From Meconema thalassinum (taxonomy: Eukaryota; Arthropoda; Insecta; Orthoptera; Tettigoniidae): 64,000 nt of DNA. The translations under genes were made by a program, and so were the position numbers. The first letter of the stretch is position 1. Each line of letters starts with the position of its first letter. Shown piece by piece: positions 1-11,559 of this stretch. The stretch spans positions 51,395,265-51,459,264 of the forward strand of contig OX336393.1 of assembly GCA_946902985.2 (NCBI GenBank). The letters are read 5' to 3'. Under the pieces are notes generated by a model. The model did no database searches and was not told the origin of the DNA. It worked only from the letters and a program-made list of their open reading frames with translations.

Positions 1-2796
1 GACAATTTTGAGGCACTTTTGAAGGAAAAATTAAAAGAGGCAGAGCTAAATGATGAAGAAAGAAATTGCTTGGAACAAATACTATGTAAACATTCAGCAG
101 CATTCAATACCCTGCCGGGAAAAATATTAAATTTCAAGTATGCTATGCAAGTGGATGACTGGACTCCATTCAAGAGCCGACTCTATCCAATCCCAGAAAA
201 ACAGCATGCGGCAGTCAAGAAAATTATAGACGAAATGCTCAGAGGAGGCATAATTAAGAAGACTCCAACTCCATACTTGAACGCCATATTAGCGGTGGCG
301 TAACCCAATGGTTCTGTGAGACTATGTCTCGATGCTCGAACTCTTAATTCCAGAATAATCGACGAAACAGACCTTGCACCATTAATTAAGGAGGTACTAA
401 AGAAGTTCCATAAGAAAAGAATATATTCGTCTGTAGATCTTGCCAATAGCTACTGGCATATCGAATTAGAAGAGAAATCGCAGCTGTTAACTGGATTTCT
501 GTTCGAGAATCAGAGTTTCACCTGGTGTCGCTTACCATTTGGAGTTAAGCCAGCCGGATCTGCACTAATCCGAGCATTGGACCGTAATTTGACAGAGGAA
601 GTGAAAAACATGACTGTCAGATATGTAGATGACATCTTGTTAGCGTCAGAAACCATTGAAGAGCACATGCAAAATTTATGCAAATTGTTAGAGAACCTCG
701 AAAGGGAAAATTTCAAAATCAATCTAAAAAATCGCATAGGAATTTAGGACATATTGTCGATGGAGAGGGAGTCAAACCCAACCCAGTGAAGATTGAAGCC
801 ATTAGAAATTTTCCTCGCCCAACCCGAGTCAAGCACATAAGGTGGTTGTTGGGAGTAACGAACTTTTTCCGTGAAAACTATCCAGGATACACTGAAGTAG
901 TAGCACCATTACAAGAGATGCTGAAAAAGAATAACCGTTGGTTTTGGAACGAAGATTGTGAGAGGTCTTTTGTAGCTACAAAAGAATTGCTGTCAAATAG
1001 CATAAAACTGGGTTACCCAGACTTTTCGAAGAGATTTATAATTCAAGCAGATGCATCTATGGTGGGCATCGGTGCAATGCTTTTCCAAGAAGACGCAGAG
1101 AGAACCACAGGCCGTTCATACTTAGCATTTATCAGCAGAAAGCTAAGAAAACATGAGAAAAGCTATACCATCTCAGAGCTAGAGCTCATGGCTATCATAC
1201 ACGCTCTTCAGCAGTGACGTAAGAATATCTATGGGTTTCCCATAACGATTCGCACTGATCACAAGGCGCTGACTTTTCTATTTAAGACCACCATGGTAAG
1301 CGAACGCATTAACAGATGGGCCCTCTATGCGCAGCAGTTTGACCTACACACTGAGCATGTATCTGGAAAATTAAATGTCATCCCGGATATCTTGAGCCGA
1401 AATCCAAGAGAGGAGGCGCAGATGGATGATATGTTGGTGCATCACATTGAGTTGACACGCGAAGACCAAGACTCCCTACAAGAACTGAAGAGGTTACCGC
1501 AGGAACAGGAGAAGGAGCCATGGATGATACAGATGATTAAGTTCCTCAAGAGAGAGTTAACACCTGATACGCAAGCATACCGAGAGATTGAAGCTCAAGC
1601 AAGAAATTATACCTACTTCAACAATATGCTCCATAAATTCATCGATGAGGATCATGTTAAGCTACGGATATTGTTACCAGCATCTTTACAGAGAAATTAG
1701 TGTGGCATACTCATTATACACTCGGTCACGTGGGGTTGGATAAGACAGAAGCAACGATAGGTGAATCTTTTACGGATGAGGATCACAATACGCGATGTCC
1801 TGAAGACATGCGATATTTGCCAGCGAGCAAAACCTAACAACTTTCTCATGAGGCAGTACCCAAAACCACTCTTGCCACAGAAACCATTAGAGCTCATTGC
1901 GACAGGTTGTCTGGGACCCATGCCGAAAGGACGTAGAGGAGTGCGACATGTCCTTGTGTGTGTGGACGTCTTCTCCAAGTTTGTTGTCATATGTGCTATC
2001 CAAAAGACAACTTCGAAACAGGTCCTAAGCCGAATCAAGAATCGTGTTATACCTACGATGGGAAAGCCAGAATTTATACATTCCGACCATGTGAGTTATT
2101 TCATCTCAGCAGAATTTAAGCGTGGGTTAAATGAGCTAGACATAAAACATGTATTATCTAGCGTACGGAATCCACAGAGCAAGCCTAGTGAGAGAGTTTT
2201 ATTTCTAAGCATATCCGCATGTTCATACCCACGGAGCATCATCGTTGAGCTGATACCCTGATAAACATTGAAATTTGTATTAACATGACACGCCATGAGT
2301 CGACTGGACAAATTCCATACATGCTACATTTGAACCAGCAACCACCGAGATCTTGGACAACAGTGCTAGATTGCCCAAGGGATCCGCAGCCAGCACCACA
2401 GCTGAGAATCGAACGCACGGTCAGGTATATGAGAGAGCAAGCTGACAGGAGGTTGAGAAGGCACAAAGGAAAACGCTTTCACAGAGAATTAAACGCCGGT
2501 GTGCTAGTATTATTGAAGAGACCACCTATCTCTGATCCTGCAAACAAAGTGTTTCATAAATGGTGTTTCATAAATGGTGTTTCACGTACATTGGACCCTA
2601 CCGCATCATAAGAAATTTGGGAAACAATGCATATAAAATACAGGACGTAAACGGCGGAAACACATCAGTAGCAAACTGTTCAAACCTCAGGGTGTATCAT
2701 GAAAGGGAACCGTTTGATCAACCACGGAATACCGTGGGTGTCAGCATCATGAAATTGGATAAAGATGAGCCAAGTGCACGTGGAACGAGGAAGTAG
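1..2796 (+). pseudogene. pol: Ty3/gypsy-type retrotransposon pol remnant (RT, RNase H, integrase)
   Basis: The window opens inside a decayed LTR-retrotransposon polyprotein. Reverse transcriptase covers about 1-1000, with the YVDD active-site motif near 622-633. RNase H follows, with the QADASMVGIGAMLF segment near 1046-1087 and RTDHKALTFL near 1252-1281. Integrase has HTHYTLGH (about 1706-1729) and CDICQRAK (1812-1835) as the two halves of a zinc-binding module, then a core with FIHSD and SERV, and a C-terminal GPY segment near 2594-2602. The first core Asp appears to be replaced: the GCLGPMP stretch near 1908-1928 has Gly where the family has Asp. Lesions include a TAA at 301-303, a frameshift in an A-run near 725-731, a TGA at 1215-1217, frame changes near 1697, 1775 and 2200, and a 14-bp duplication at 2549-2576. 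The element is dead; gag and protease would lie left of the window. Confidence 0.93.
2549..2584 (+). repeat. 14-bp tandem duplication that breaks the integrase C-terminal domain
   Basis: The unit GTGTTTCATAAATG occurs at 2549-2562 and again at 2563-2576, followed by a partial third copy at 2577-2584. Fourteen bases is not a multiple of three, so reading passes out of frame just before the GPY segment. Confidence 0.9.
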
Positions 2797-3530
2797 ACAG
2801 TCATAAACAGACCTGGTGTTTACAGTGAGCGGCTGAGAAGTGAGAGTGCAAGGCGAGACAAGCAGACAATAGCTACCTGCAGCAGACGGCCGAGACACTA
2901 ATCCTACCAAGAATGTGGAAGGGGCAGACAGGAATAGCAGCAAGGAGATCCCTGCGCACGACCGGCAGTGGCGAACAAAATAAGCAGAATAAGGAGTGAC
3001 GGCGAAACCTTACAGTATCCGTGAGGCGGATTGGGACTGGAGAAAAAATCATACGTTCCACATCGATTTTTTTCCTTGGCAGAAGGATAATGTAACCTTT
3101 ATGCATCTGTGATAGCATAAATTTTATATATTTATTTCAACAAGATTTTATTCATGTTTTAAAACTGATGTGAGAAAGACGTTGCTTGAAGACCAGGGAA
3201 GTAACAAAGGAGAGACACGTACGTGCTTTTCTACAACTTTCACCGAGCACGGACAATAGAGGAAGGAAGAAGGCTGCGAACATCTGGTAACCACATGGAC
3301 TGAGACAAGGTGAAACGGTCATTTAACCGAGCGGGTAGATCCGGAAATTTCAACGATCGTTTAATAGATAAACCCCGCCTACTGAAGAGGAATTGGTGCA
3401 TTAATTAAAATGCAGAAACAGGAATTACACCATCGTATAGGGGACAATCCCAGCCTCTCAGAAGTATTTTCAAAATTTAAATTAAGTTATTCTGTGATTT
3501 TGTCAGAAGTAAAACGAAATTAAGGGGCGG
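2797..3530 (+). other. Non-coding 3' region of the gypsy-type element
   Basis: No reading frame with recognisable content follows pol, so an env gene is not supported. Two purine-rich stretches could be the polypurine tract that primes plus-strand synthesis: about 3258-3273 (AGAGGAAGGAAGAAGG) and about 3515-3529, ending in AAATTAAGGGGCGG. The second is followed by a plausible LTR promoter 250 bp further on. The choice between them is inference. Confidence 0.35.
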
Positions 3531-3775
3531 ATTTGAAACTACCAAGAGCAGCGAGGGACGCGAGACGCGGCAAAATCCCGCCGACATTATGGAACAATGA
3601 AGGAAATTACGGAGCTCATTATCTAAGGATCCAGCGATCGAATTTTGGATTAAAAGAAGCCATGAGACATTGAAAATGAAGACGTTCGAATGAGCTACTT
3701 TGCATATTCATGCGAGTGTTATTATAGAATAAAATTTTAGAAATTCCCCACTCCTATAATTTTCTCTGCAAATCA

Positions 3776-3811
3776 TATAAATAATAGCTGGACACGCAGT
3801 GAAATCAGTTC
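3776..3811 (+). promoter_or_regulatory. TATA box plus arthropod initiator, possible LTR promoter
   Basis: TATAAATAA at 3776-3784 is followed at the canonical distance by TCAGTT at 3805-3810, a match to the arthropod initiator. The initiator A at 3807 lies 31 bases after the first T of the TATA box. An AATAAA also occurs at 3728-3733. The position downstream of pol and of a purine tract suggests the U3/R border of a 3' LTR, but no second LTR is in the window to confirm its ends. Confidence 0.45.
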
Positions 3812-4999
3812 TACTGTGGGCACTGCGGAGGCGCGAGCCCATGCCCATCGCATTCGGAAATTGTTATAATTTTTACAAGTACAATGAGTCTACTTTGAGA
3901 CATTTGAGTATCATTAAGTATTCGCAAGTGCGGATCGGGCACAGTATCGCGAGAGTGCATACCGTTGACAGTACAAAACAGTTGTATGGTAGAGATAGCC
4001 AAACGTGCTATTAGCATCAAAGTCAGTGAGGTAGGAAGCTATGAACTATCAGCTGAATTAAGTAGGTTGATGATAGCTTTAGGAATTAGTAGCTCCACAT
4101 GCAAGAACCGTGCATTGTGCAAAGAATAATAAGTCACAGTGGACCTTTGCTTTGGTGAACTTTTTTGGAAACTGTGTGTAAAATCCTCCTCCTTGCAAGA
4201 TGAACCAATTGATCCAGAGGACTGACATCATGGACCTGAGCATCACCATCATGATGTATACGAGATAAGTAGATATCGCATGGGGCATGTACGTCATGAC
4301 GCATCCCATCATGGGAGTCGGATACGTTTATCTCGATCATAAGTAATTATGATAAAATAGGTATTTTGGACGCAGCAAGCATGTTTGTGTAAATTTGTGT
4401 ATATTTTTCATTGATGATTTTTGTGTATTTTTATAAGGCAAGATTCGAACATGAGCATCAAATCTTGTTTAATTTTGTTTTGTTTGAGGGTTTCAGCAAC
4501 TTTGCTGAATGCACATTTAAGGGAATAATTGGGTTGATAGTGCTTACGCACGACCATAACGTAAAAGCTATTATGGGGGAAAAAGCTTGACATTGTGACA
4601 AGACCAGTAGTGATGCAGCATTTGAGTGTGAACCGTAAGTAAGGTACTGATGACCACACCAAGGTAGAAAAGGGTAAGACAGAATGGCTAGGTGACAATC
4701 TAATATTCAGAGAAGGTTGAGAGTTGATCCTAGGTTGAGCTGAAATTAAAGGCGGATGTGGTATTCCCGCGATCTACGATGATATAATGGTAAATGAATG
4801 AAGTGCGAAGGCGAAATTCCCGCGATTCTACGATGATATAAATGGTAAGTGAAATGATTGAATTCATTGTCTGAGGAAAGTACACTATGGCTCCATCGGA
4901 AAGGTAACTGTACAGCTCTAGCCCAAGGCGGTCATACAGGAAAGCAGGTACAAAGATTGTGGTCAACTGTCTGAATTCTGAAGGGAGCGGCGAAGGTCG
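3812..4999. other. Unassigned sequence downstream of the putative LTR promoter
   Basis: No conserved protein, RNA gene or clear repeat was recognised. It may be the rest of a long LTR or leader, or unrelated flanking DNA. Two near-copies of a short stretch (TCCCGCGAT...CTACGATGATATAA) sit at about 4767-4788 and 4818-4841, indicating a local duplication. Confidence 0.3.
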
Positions 5000-5497
5000 T
5001 TGCTCGCCCAGCTGGTTTGTTGTGGTGTGAGGATGTCTGTCACAAGGTCGGGAGACCACGCTGGATGGTATTGTTTTCTTTTGTTAAGGGAAGGTAGTCG
5101 AACTTCCCAGGGCTTGTTTCTTTTCTTATCGCTTCAGGAAGCGATGTCATGTAATATCATTGTCATTTTGAGTGCATTCATTATAGTTGTTTGCTTATTC
5201 AAATTCACGGGTCACAGGCCACCGAAGTGTGTTTATTTGATGCTTCATGTATTTTTGACTTTTTTGTGGTTTACCTTAATTAGCAGAGTTATAGTTCTGA
5301 GTAGAGTTAAATGTTTTATAAAGTTAGAGCGTTGCACATGCCCGTGGCCGAGAATAACCCTATTGCCTTCATCCTCGGACTCTTGTGAGAAAGATGATGA
5401 TTGTACGAGAGAACATGTCCGAACCCCAAAAAACAATTTTGTAATTATAAACATGAGTGCGCATTTTGACAGAATGGCTGGACTTTTCAGTCCATAG
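5000..5497 (+). CDS. Uncharacterised ORF, 165 codons, two hydrophobic segments
   Basis: No family was recognised. The translation has a hydrophobic stretch at about residues 52-68 (NIIVILSAFIIVVCLF) and another at about 79-96 (YLMLHVFLTFLWFTLI), each long enough to span a membrane, followed by a charged Cys-containing tail (DSCEKDDDCTREH). No splice context, codon bias or homologue in the window supports expression. It could equally be a chance frame in AT-rich retroelement DNA. Confidence 0.15.
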   Translation: MLAQLVCCGVRMSVTRSGDHAGWYCFLLLREGSRTSQGLFLFLSLQEAMSCNIIVILSAFIIVVCLFKFTGHRPPKCVYLMLHVFLTFLWFTLISRVIVLSRVKCFIKLERCTCPWPRITLLPSSSDSCEKDDDCTREHVRTPKNNFVIINMSAHFDRMAGLFSP

Positions 5498-5985
5498 TTT
5501 GATAAATTAAGTCTGTTGACATTTTATTTTTGAACTTGATGCAGTGGACTGCAGTGAATTAGATTATTTTTCTTTTCCTGGTTTCAGCCAGTGTGATTAT
5601 CATTTATCTTTTCCAGTTTGATTTGTTTGATTATAATCTTAGCTTGTGTTTAGAATAATTTAAGGGATTTGTTTTTGTTGTTTTGTTGTCTGTGGATGGG
5701 AGCAAGCGGGAAGATGCTATTTTGTGAATAAATTATCTTATATTAGGAGTTCTCTGACATACTGATTTTAAGTTAAGCCTCCTGTGATCCTTCATGATAT
5801 CCCTAGGATGTTTAAGTTAAGTTAGAACCACACCGAACAGACCATTACCCCGAGCTGGAGTCGGCATCCTAGGAGCCTTAAAGGGTACAATAGTTCCGTC
5901 GTCTTTAACTACTACAGAAACTCGTTGATAATAATAATCAAAAGGCAAATTAATTTACTGAATCAACGGTAGTTAAACAGAATAA
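5498..5985. other. AT-rich unassigned sequence
   Basis: No gene is seen. An AATAAA lies near 5726. The stretch near 5860-5900 is moderately GC-rich but unassigned. Confidence 0.3.
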
Positions 5986-5989
5986 ACAT

Positions 5990-6135
5990 GCACTGTGGCT
6001 ACGCCCTCTCCCACCCGTCTAAAAATAAAGAAAATAAAAAAAGGCATGGCTCCCCAGGAGAAACGAACCCGGGACCGCCCGGGCACCGCGCCTCGCCACT
6101 ATCCTCTCGGCTAACGCAGCGTTGAGCGGTTGTCG
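5990..6135 (-). repeat. tRNA-derived SINE head
   Basis: On the minus strand a box-A-like element (TTAGCCGAGAGGATAGTGG, about 6097-6115) precedes a box-B-like element (GGGTTCGTTTCTCC, about 6057-6070). This is the internal RNA polymerase III promoter layout of a tRNA-derived SINE. Target duplications were not resolved. Confidence 0.6.
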
Positions 6136-7250
6136 CGCCAAGACCGTTGACAGCGAAAGAGTGCCTGACCTCAGAGTAACACATGGCACGCTTGCCTACT
6201 TTACAGAGGCGGAGGGCCTGAAACAAACCTGTTTTCTGGGGTTAGGAGGCCATTCCGACCCCAGGTTCCCTATCTCAAATTGATCCTATACCCATCGCCT
6301 ACAGGCCCCTTAAGGTTACTCGAGTACATAAATGACACCCTGTATGAAACATAACACTCTCTTGGCTGGATTTCAGGAGAGAAATAAATTAACAACTAGA
6401 CGAAAGCGGACTCAAGTGGACGACACTCTAGAACACGGCCAGCCAGTCATTGTGCTCCGGGAGCGCAGCCGCGCTCGGGGAGCACTGGGCAGTCAGACTA
6501 GCGCTCCTTCCCCTACCACCACTATACTGTGGTAGCGAGGAGACGGACGATGTTGGGACCACGCTGACTAGATACGTACGTACAGTCGTTGGCCGATGGC
6601 TCTTGTGGGATTGTTGACATGTTAATTGGGCTGTTTTGCCATAACAAATATACCGCAAATACAAATCGAATGGTACTCCGATGTTTGGAATGTGCAGGAA
6701 ACGAACACAAGTGTTAAGTAAAGAATAATTGCGATTTATTCCAAACTGAAATGTGAACATATTGAAGAGGAAAATTCAGCAACAAATTGTGTTCTTTTTA
6801 ACACATTACACCTCTATTGCACACTAAACATTTGGCATGCCCGTTATAAGCTGTAAAGAAAAATGAAATTTCCCATTCTGCTTTACAGACTGCTGCTTCA
6901 CCACTCTTGTTTTGTATGATGTTCAGTCATGACAACTGCGAAACTGATTTACTTACACGCTGTCAACAAAGCGCATTGGACTAGGCTAGTGGCTGATGGA
7001 TCGGCTGAACATTTAAGCGCGCTCAGCCAGTCAAGCCCCCTCCACTACTTCTGAATGTACCTTCCAACAAAGCACTCGGAGCACAGGCTCTGAGCGTGGC
7101 CGGTGCGCTGTCAGGATGGTCCTGCTCTAGAAGCATGAAGGAAATTTGAAAGCAAAGGAAATCGAATAGAATGATAAATAGCCAACGATGATTCATCGTA
7201 GCCTCAAAATGGGTTATTCGAAAGAAGACGAAGAGAATTAATTAAAATGC
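6136..7250. other. Unassigned sequence
   Basis: No recognisable gene or complete repeat. Short GC-rich, SINE-like patches occur at about 6430-6540 and 7000-7130, but no polymerase III boxes could be placed. Confidence 0.3.
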
Positions 7251-7254
7251 TCTG

Positions 7255-7298
7255 CCAATCAACACATGTTTCGACCCCTCAATGGGACCTTCTTCAGC
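7255..7298 (-). other. Hammerhead-core-like hairpin without helix I
   Basis: Minus strand: CTGAAGA (7291-7297), one base, GGTCCC paired with GGGGTC (two G-U pairs), then GAAA (7269-7272). This resembles a hammerhead core with helix II, but no helix I partner was found, so it is probably a decayed or non-catalytic relative of the motifs at 8043 and 46142. Confidence 0.35.
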
Positions 7299-8042
7299 AA
7301 AATAGAAATCAAACCTCAGTAAACTAATCAAATAAAACTGAGTGCTGAGTAACTAAAATATTATACAGGATGCAATTAAGAAAAAGAGATCAATAAAAAT
7401 ACAGCAGCCTAAAGAAATTCACCACAATAAATATTTGAAAAATGGATGAGTATTCTTGTAAAATGAAAAATAATACAATCAATTTGTAATAAAATAAAAT
7501 GGATATCCTTACAAATAATTTGATTAAATAAGGGTTCTAAATATTTGGAAATAATTTTCAAAAATACTCAGGAGATGCTGTTTCGAACTTCATAACCGTC
7601 CATCACGTAGGAGCTAACAGATTTCACAGACTTCAGTCCGTGGTGAGCAGGGAGCAGGAGCGGACGCCATACCACACAGGTTTTCGAACAACAGATAACC
7701 TTATTCCATTATAGTGCAGTGTATATTTTGTTTACAGCCACATAAAATAGGTCACCAGTTTAATTAGGAACGGTTAATATAGGATATAATTAGCATCAAT
7801 CCTGAATGTATCCACAATAATAATTCAATAGATCACAGGCAACAACTTGAATTACATTAATATTATTATTAAAAATAATAATAATAATAATAATAACACA
7901 ACAACCTTCGATGTGAACTATACTGTCTGTAAATAAGTTTGACACTTTACACAAGTTTTTACAATTTATGTTATATAATCATTGTTTGTACGCTACATAC
8001 GTGAAATTTATAAACACGTCACTAGTTAAGCCAAAGTGAACA
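7299..8042. other. Unassigned AT-rich sequence with an ATA microsatellite
   Basis: No gene is seen. An AAT/ATA trinucleotide run occupies about 7858-7897. Confidence 0.4.
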
Positions 8043-8083
8043 GGATCTGAAGATGAACACTTGACGTTCGAAACAGGTCATCC
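8043..8083 (+). ncRNA. Hammerhead-ribozyme-like motif
   Basis: GGAT (8043-8046), CTGAAGA (8047-8053), one unpaired T, GAAC/GTTC helix II (8055-8058 with 8066-8069), GAAA (8070-8073), a minimal helix III (CAGG then T), C at 8079 as the predicted cleavage base, then ATCC (8080-8083), which pairs with the leading GGAT. The order matches a type I hammerhead with very short helices, as known in Penelope-like elements. The extra base between CTGAAGA and helix II departs from consensus, so activity is uncertain. Confidence 0.5.
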
Positions 8084-8204
8084 AATCAAGCACCCCCTAT
8101 ATAACTTATTCTTTGTACATAAAAGCGTGTTATTTTGTGTTAAAAATCTTATGTAATATTTCTTTCATATAAGGGCATATAAATACTTGTTTTCCAGCCC
8201 AAAG

Positions 8205-8245
8205 TAATAGGGTACAATTTGTGTTGACCGACTGAAAAACTTTCT
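8205..8245 (+). repeat. Dispersed repeat tail shared with 61.64 kb
   Basis: The segment GGGTACAATTTGTGTTGACC followed by GACTGAAAAAC (8210-8240) recurs with a few changes at about 61644-61673. It lies about 130 bp after the hammerhead-like motif, so it may be the 3' end of the same element. Confidence 0.5.
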
Positions 8246-8282
8246 TTAATAATTAATGAATAAATTAATAAGTGAATGAATG

Positions 8283-9312
8283 TATGAAGGAAGGAAGGAA
8301 GGAAGGAAGGATGGATGGAAGGAGGGAATGAAGGTAGGAAGGAAGGATGGAAGGAAGGAAGGATGGAATGTAGGGTGGAAGGATGGAAGGAAGGATGGAA
8401 GGAATGAAGGATGGATGGAAGGAAGGAAGGAAGGAATGAAGGAAGGAAGGAGGAAGGAAGGATGGAAGGAAGGAAGGAAGGATGGAAGGAAGGATGGATG
8501 GATGGAAGGAATGATGGTAGGAAGGAAGGATGGAAGGAAGGAAGGAAGGATGGAAGGAAGGAAGGATGGAAGGAAAGATGGAAGGAAGGAAGGATGGAAT
8601 GAAGGGTGGAAGGGTGGAAGGAAGGATGGAAGGAAGGATGGAAGGAATGAAGGAAGGAAGGATGGAAGGAAGGAAGGAGGGAATGAAGGAAGGAAGGAAG
8701 GATGGAAGGATGGAAGGAAGGAAGGATGGATGGAAGGAAGGAAGGAAGGAAGGAAGGATGGATGGATGGAAGGATGGAAGGAAGGATGGATGGATGGAAG
8801 GAATGAAGGTAGAAAGGAAGGATGGAAGGATGGATGGATGGATGGATGGAAGGAATGAAGGTAGGAAGGAAGGAAGGATGGATGGATGGATGGAAGGAAT
8901 GAAGGTAGGAAGGAAGGAAGGAAGGATGGAAGGAAGGAATGAAGGAAGGATGGATGGAAGGAAGGAAGGGTGGAAGGAAGGATGGAAGGAATGAAGGTAG
9001 GAAGGAAGGATGGAAGGAAGAATGGAAGGAAGGAAGGATGGATGGATGGATGGATGGATGGATGGATGGATGGATGGATGGATGGATGGATGGATGGATG
9101 GATGGATGGATGGATGGATGGATGGATGGATGGAAGGGAGGAAGGAAGGATGGATGGATGGATGGATGGATGGATGGATGGATGGATGGATGGATGGATG
9201 GATGGATGGATGGATGGATGGATGGATGGATGGATGGATGGATGGAATGAAGGAAGGAAGGATGGATGGAAGGAAGGAAGGAATGTAGGATGGAAGGATG
9301 GATGGAAGGAAT
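8283..9312 (+). repeat. GGAA/GGAT tetranucleotide array, about 1.03 kb
   Basis: Almost pure purine tetranucleotides: mixed GGAA, GGAT and GAAT units in the left half, and long homogeneous GGAT runs at about 9039-9132 and 9148-9245. The long open frames read through it on both strands are artefacts of a stop-free simple repeat. No target duplication or host gene is attached. Confidence 0.97.
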
Positions 9313-9675
9313 GATAGAATGAGTGGAAACTTAATGCCAAACGGACTAGAACTAGTGACATGCCAATAACTCTGCTTGTCTGCACGAGCGACAAAGTTAC
9401 TGATGAGTGATATTGTATAAATGATTTGGTTAGTTTGAATTTATAAACAAGACTACAGTTTGTGTCCGTGAGCATTAATGCAGCCTAGCGCTTGATGCAG
9501 TAAGGACGAAGTTGCAGCTGCCAAACTTATTCTCCTCGGCAATTAAAAGTGGATTTGCGACATTAATAACAACTCGGAGCGCACCGCCAGGGCGTGTGTG
9601 ACGTCCTAGTGCTACCAGACAACTAACATTCACAATTCATGAATCTGAACATCAGGATCTCAGCCCATAGCAACT
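9313..9675. other. Unassigned sequence between microsatellite and LINE tail
   Basis: No gene, SINE head or tandem repeat was recognised. Confidence 0.3.
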
Positions 9676-9759
9676 GTGCATCGCCTTAATTCCATTTTAA
9701 CGCACCTACGTACAGGGGCGTTACTAGAGGGTGCTTCAACAATACCCCATAGAGCACCC

Positions 9760-10060
9760 TCAATCTTCGTCTTCCTCTTCTGCTTCATTTCCCGTTTCCA
9801 GTTCCCTGGGCCGGGTTGCGAAACAAGGACCTCCACAGTTGTCTATCCCTCCACCATTCATTTCCTTCGTTCAATACTTCTTTTTATTTTATTCCTCTTT
9901 TCTCTATGCTTTCCTTCACCGTATCTATCACCTCTTTCCGGGCCTTCCTCGTGGTCTTCTTCCTGGTATTTTCTCCATAAATATTCTTTTTGGTACTCTA
10001 TTTTCTTCCATTCTCATCATATGTCCGTACCACTTCAGAGCACCCTCAATAAGAGAGAAA
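9760..10060 (-). pseudogene. Non-LTR retrotransposon (LINE) reverse-transcriptase C-terminal fragment
   Basis: On the minus strand about 9937-10030 reads WYGHMMRMEENRVPKKIF followed by a basic run with PRGRPGKR, the signature C-terminal end of a widespread insect non-LTR reverse transcriptase. It is a short 5'-truncated piece without the catalytic FADD region. Plus-strand frames here are shadows. Confidence 0.75.
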
Positions 10061-10104
10061 AATGGAAGAATGGAAATATTAGCCTTCTTAGCATTTATCC
10101 CGCT

Positions 10105-10530
10105 TAATTACAGAGTTTACTGTTCCCTCAGTATGCCTTCCTTCAGAGGGGAAGTAAAGCCGGCGGCCCCTTGTCATAGATTTATGGCATGTAAAAGATC
10201 ATTTCACTAACTAAACTTGTGTGAAGAAAAATTTGTAGGTTAGGTTTGATTAATGCACTTAATTTCCAACGTTCCTCACCAGGCGCTGGTTGCGATGGCA
10301 TCTAGTAGTGGCTAAGTTCACAGCTAGGTGTCGTGGACGGTAGCATTTGGTAGCGAAAGTAGGAACTACTTGAAATTATCGTCTGCAGTCCTTACTTGAA
10401 TTAAAAACTGATAACACACACTAATACAGTCATCACAATTAACACCGGTTATCAGACAGATTCTACACACACCCAAAGTACACGGGGCTTCATGACCGCG
10501 TTGTCGCAGCCGCTAAACGAAGGAACCAAC
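10105..10530 (+). repeat. Chimeric SINE copy (S2-type body joined to S1-type tail)
   Basis: The first 290 bp are the reverse complement of the body of the SINEs at 14378-14810 and 52023-52455 (here called S2), while the last ~140 bp match the tail of the 51499-51829 family (S1). The whole arrangement is colinear with the reverse complement of 61740-62110, so it is a real composite family. The tRNA-like head is missing here. Confidence 0.75.
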
Positions 10531-10569
10531 CAGCACTTTCCACTTAAACTGGTCTTGCGCATCTTGTTG

Positions 10570-10925
10570 TTGATTGGTTTAGAGGCTTTGTAACATCGTG
10601 GTATTGTATCCCAGTGTACTTGAGTGTGCGTGGAAGTTATCTGATAGGCTGTGTTATTTTGATTGCTTTTTAGTGTGTGTATTTGTAATTCTGGTGAGGA
10701 TTGGGAAAGAGGCGGCCGTGCACCGGCATTTGCCTGGAGTACACGTGGAGAAAACACGGAAATCCACTTCCAATATGGCCGTGATGGGAATTAAATCCTC
10801 CTCTTGTGTGTTTTGCCTCGCGAGGCAACCTTCATTCATTTATGCAGTTCCAGACCTCAGACCAGAATTAAAATTTCTTGCCAGAGCCGGGAATCGAACC
10901 CAGACGGCCAGGAGAAGGGGTGATC
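10570..10925 (-). repeat. tRNA-derived SINE, S1 family
   Basis: Minus strand: box B GGGTTCGATTCCC at about 10889-10901, then a body matching the SINE at 51499-51829 (AGGCAAATGCCGG, then ...CCCAATCCTCACCAGAATTAC, with the tail ...AAAGCCTCTAAACCAATCAA). It lies head to tail against the S1-type tail of the preceding element, in opposite orientation. Confidence 0.75.
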
Positions 10926-11203
10926 CATTCTGTTCAGAGTAATTCATGTTTATTGCTGTCCAACTCCAGCGGTATTTCTCAGCAAAGGATGAGCTCGTAT
11001 TGATTTGTTGCTGTAGATTCCAATGTTAACAAATACTTTATTCTTCACAGAAATTGGAGTTAGTGTGATTTACAGTACTATTAGGGATTGAGAGGACTTA
11101 GGCTGTCCTTCATTTAATTTCTTCGGTGACGGGAATATGACCTAGTAGTTGACTGTTTTACTATTCATCTACGGGTAGTCACGTGGGTGTTTACGGCCCT
11201 TAA

Positions 11204-11490
11204 GGGGGCTCAAACACTGCGACTGGGAGTTTTTCAACTGTTAACAATTAAATCATAGCTTCACTAATATGTAACATGGAGTTATGAGTGCTCACAAACT
11301 TATAGAAAATACATAGGGTTTTAATTTAATATATGAAGGCGAACAGTACCGTATATAAAGTATTGCGTGATTTGTTGATAGGACAATATTTGTGATTTTT
11401 AAACGTCATGAAACGCATGAAAACGCAATTTAACAAGAAATACCAGTTTGAATGTCTCTTTATATAAAAACACATGAATACCGTGGATGA
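11204..11490 (+). repeat. Left terminal inverted repeat of the TTAA element
   Basis: Matches the reverse complement of 12772-13073. Shared landmarks include GTTAACAATTAAATCATAGC, TTCACTAATATGTAACAT and GTATTGCGTGATTT. Confidence 0.9.
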
Positions 11491-11559
11491 ACCACCATCA
11501 ATGTTATATTGTCAATAGTACAATATGTTTTTAAAGAATATTTAATTTGTCTTTCAAAA

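Noticed and set aside
2797..5500. env gene making the gypsy element an errantivirus
   Set aside because: No glycoprotein-like frame follows pol; the only long frame (5000-5497) lacks recognisable envelope features.
8246..9475. 409-codon minus-strand and several plus-strand frames rich in His/Pro/Ser or Gly/Lys/Trp
   Set aside because: They are translations of a GGAA/GGAT microsatellite, open on both strands because the repeat lacks stops.
9676..10210. Plus-strand ORFs of 143 and 159 codons
   Set aside because: They are shadows of a minus-strand LINE reverse-transcriptase tail and a SINE.
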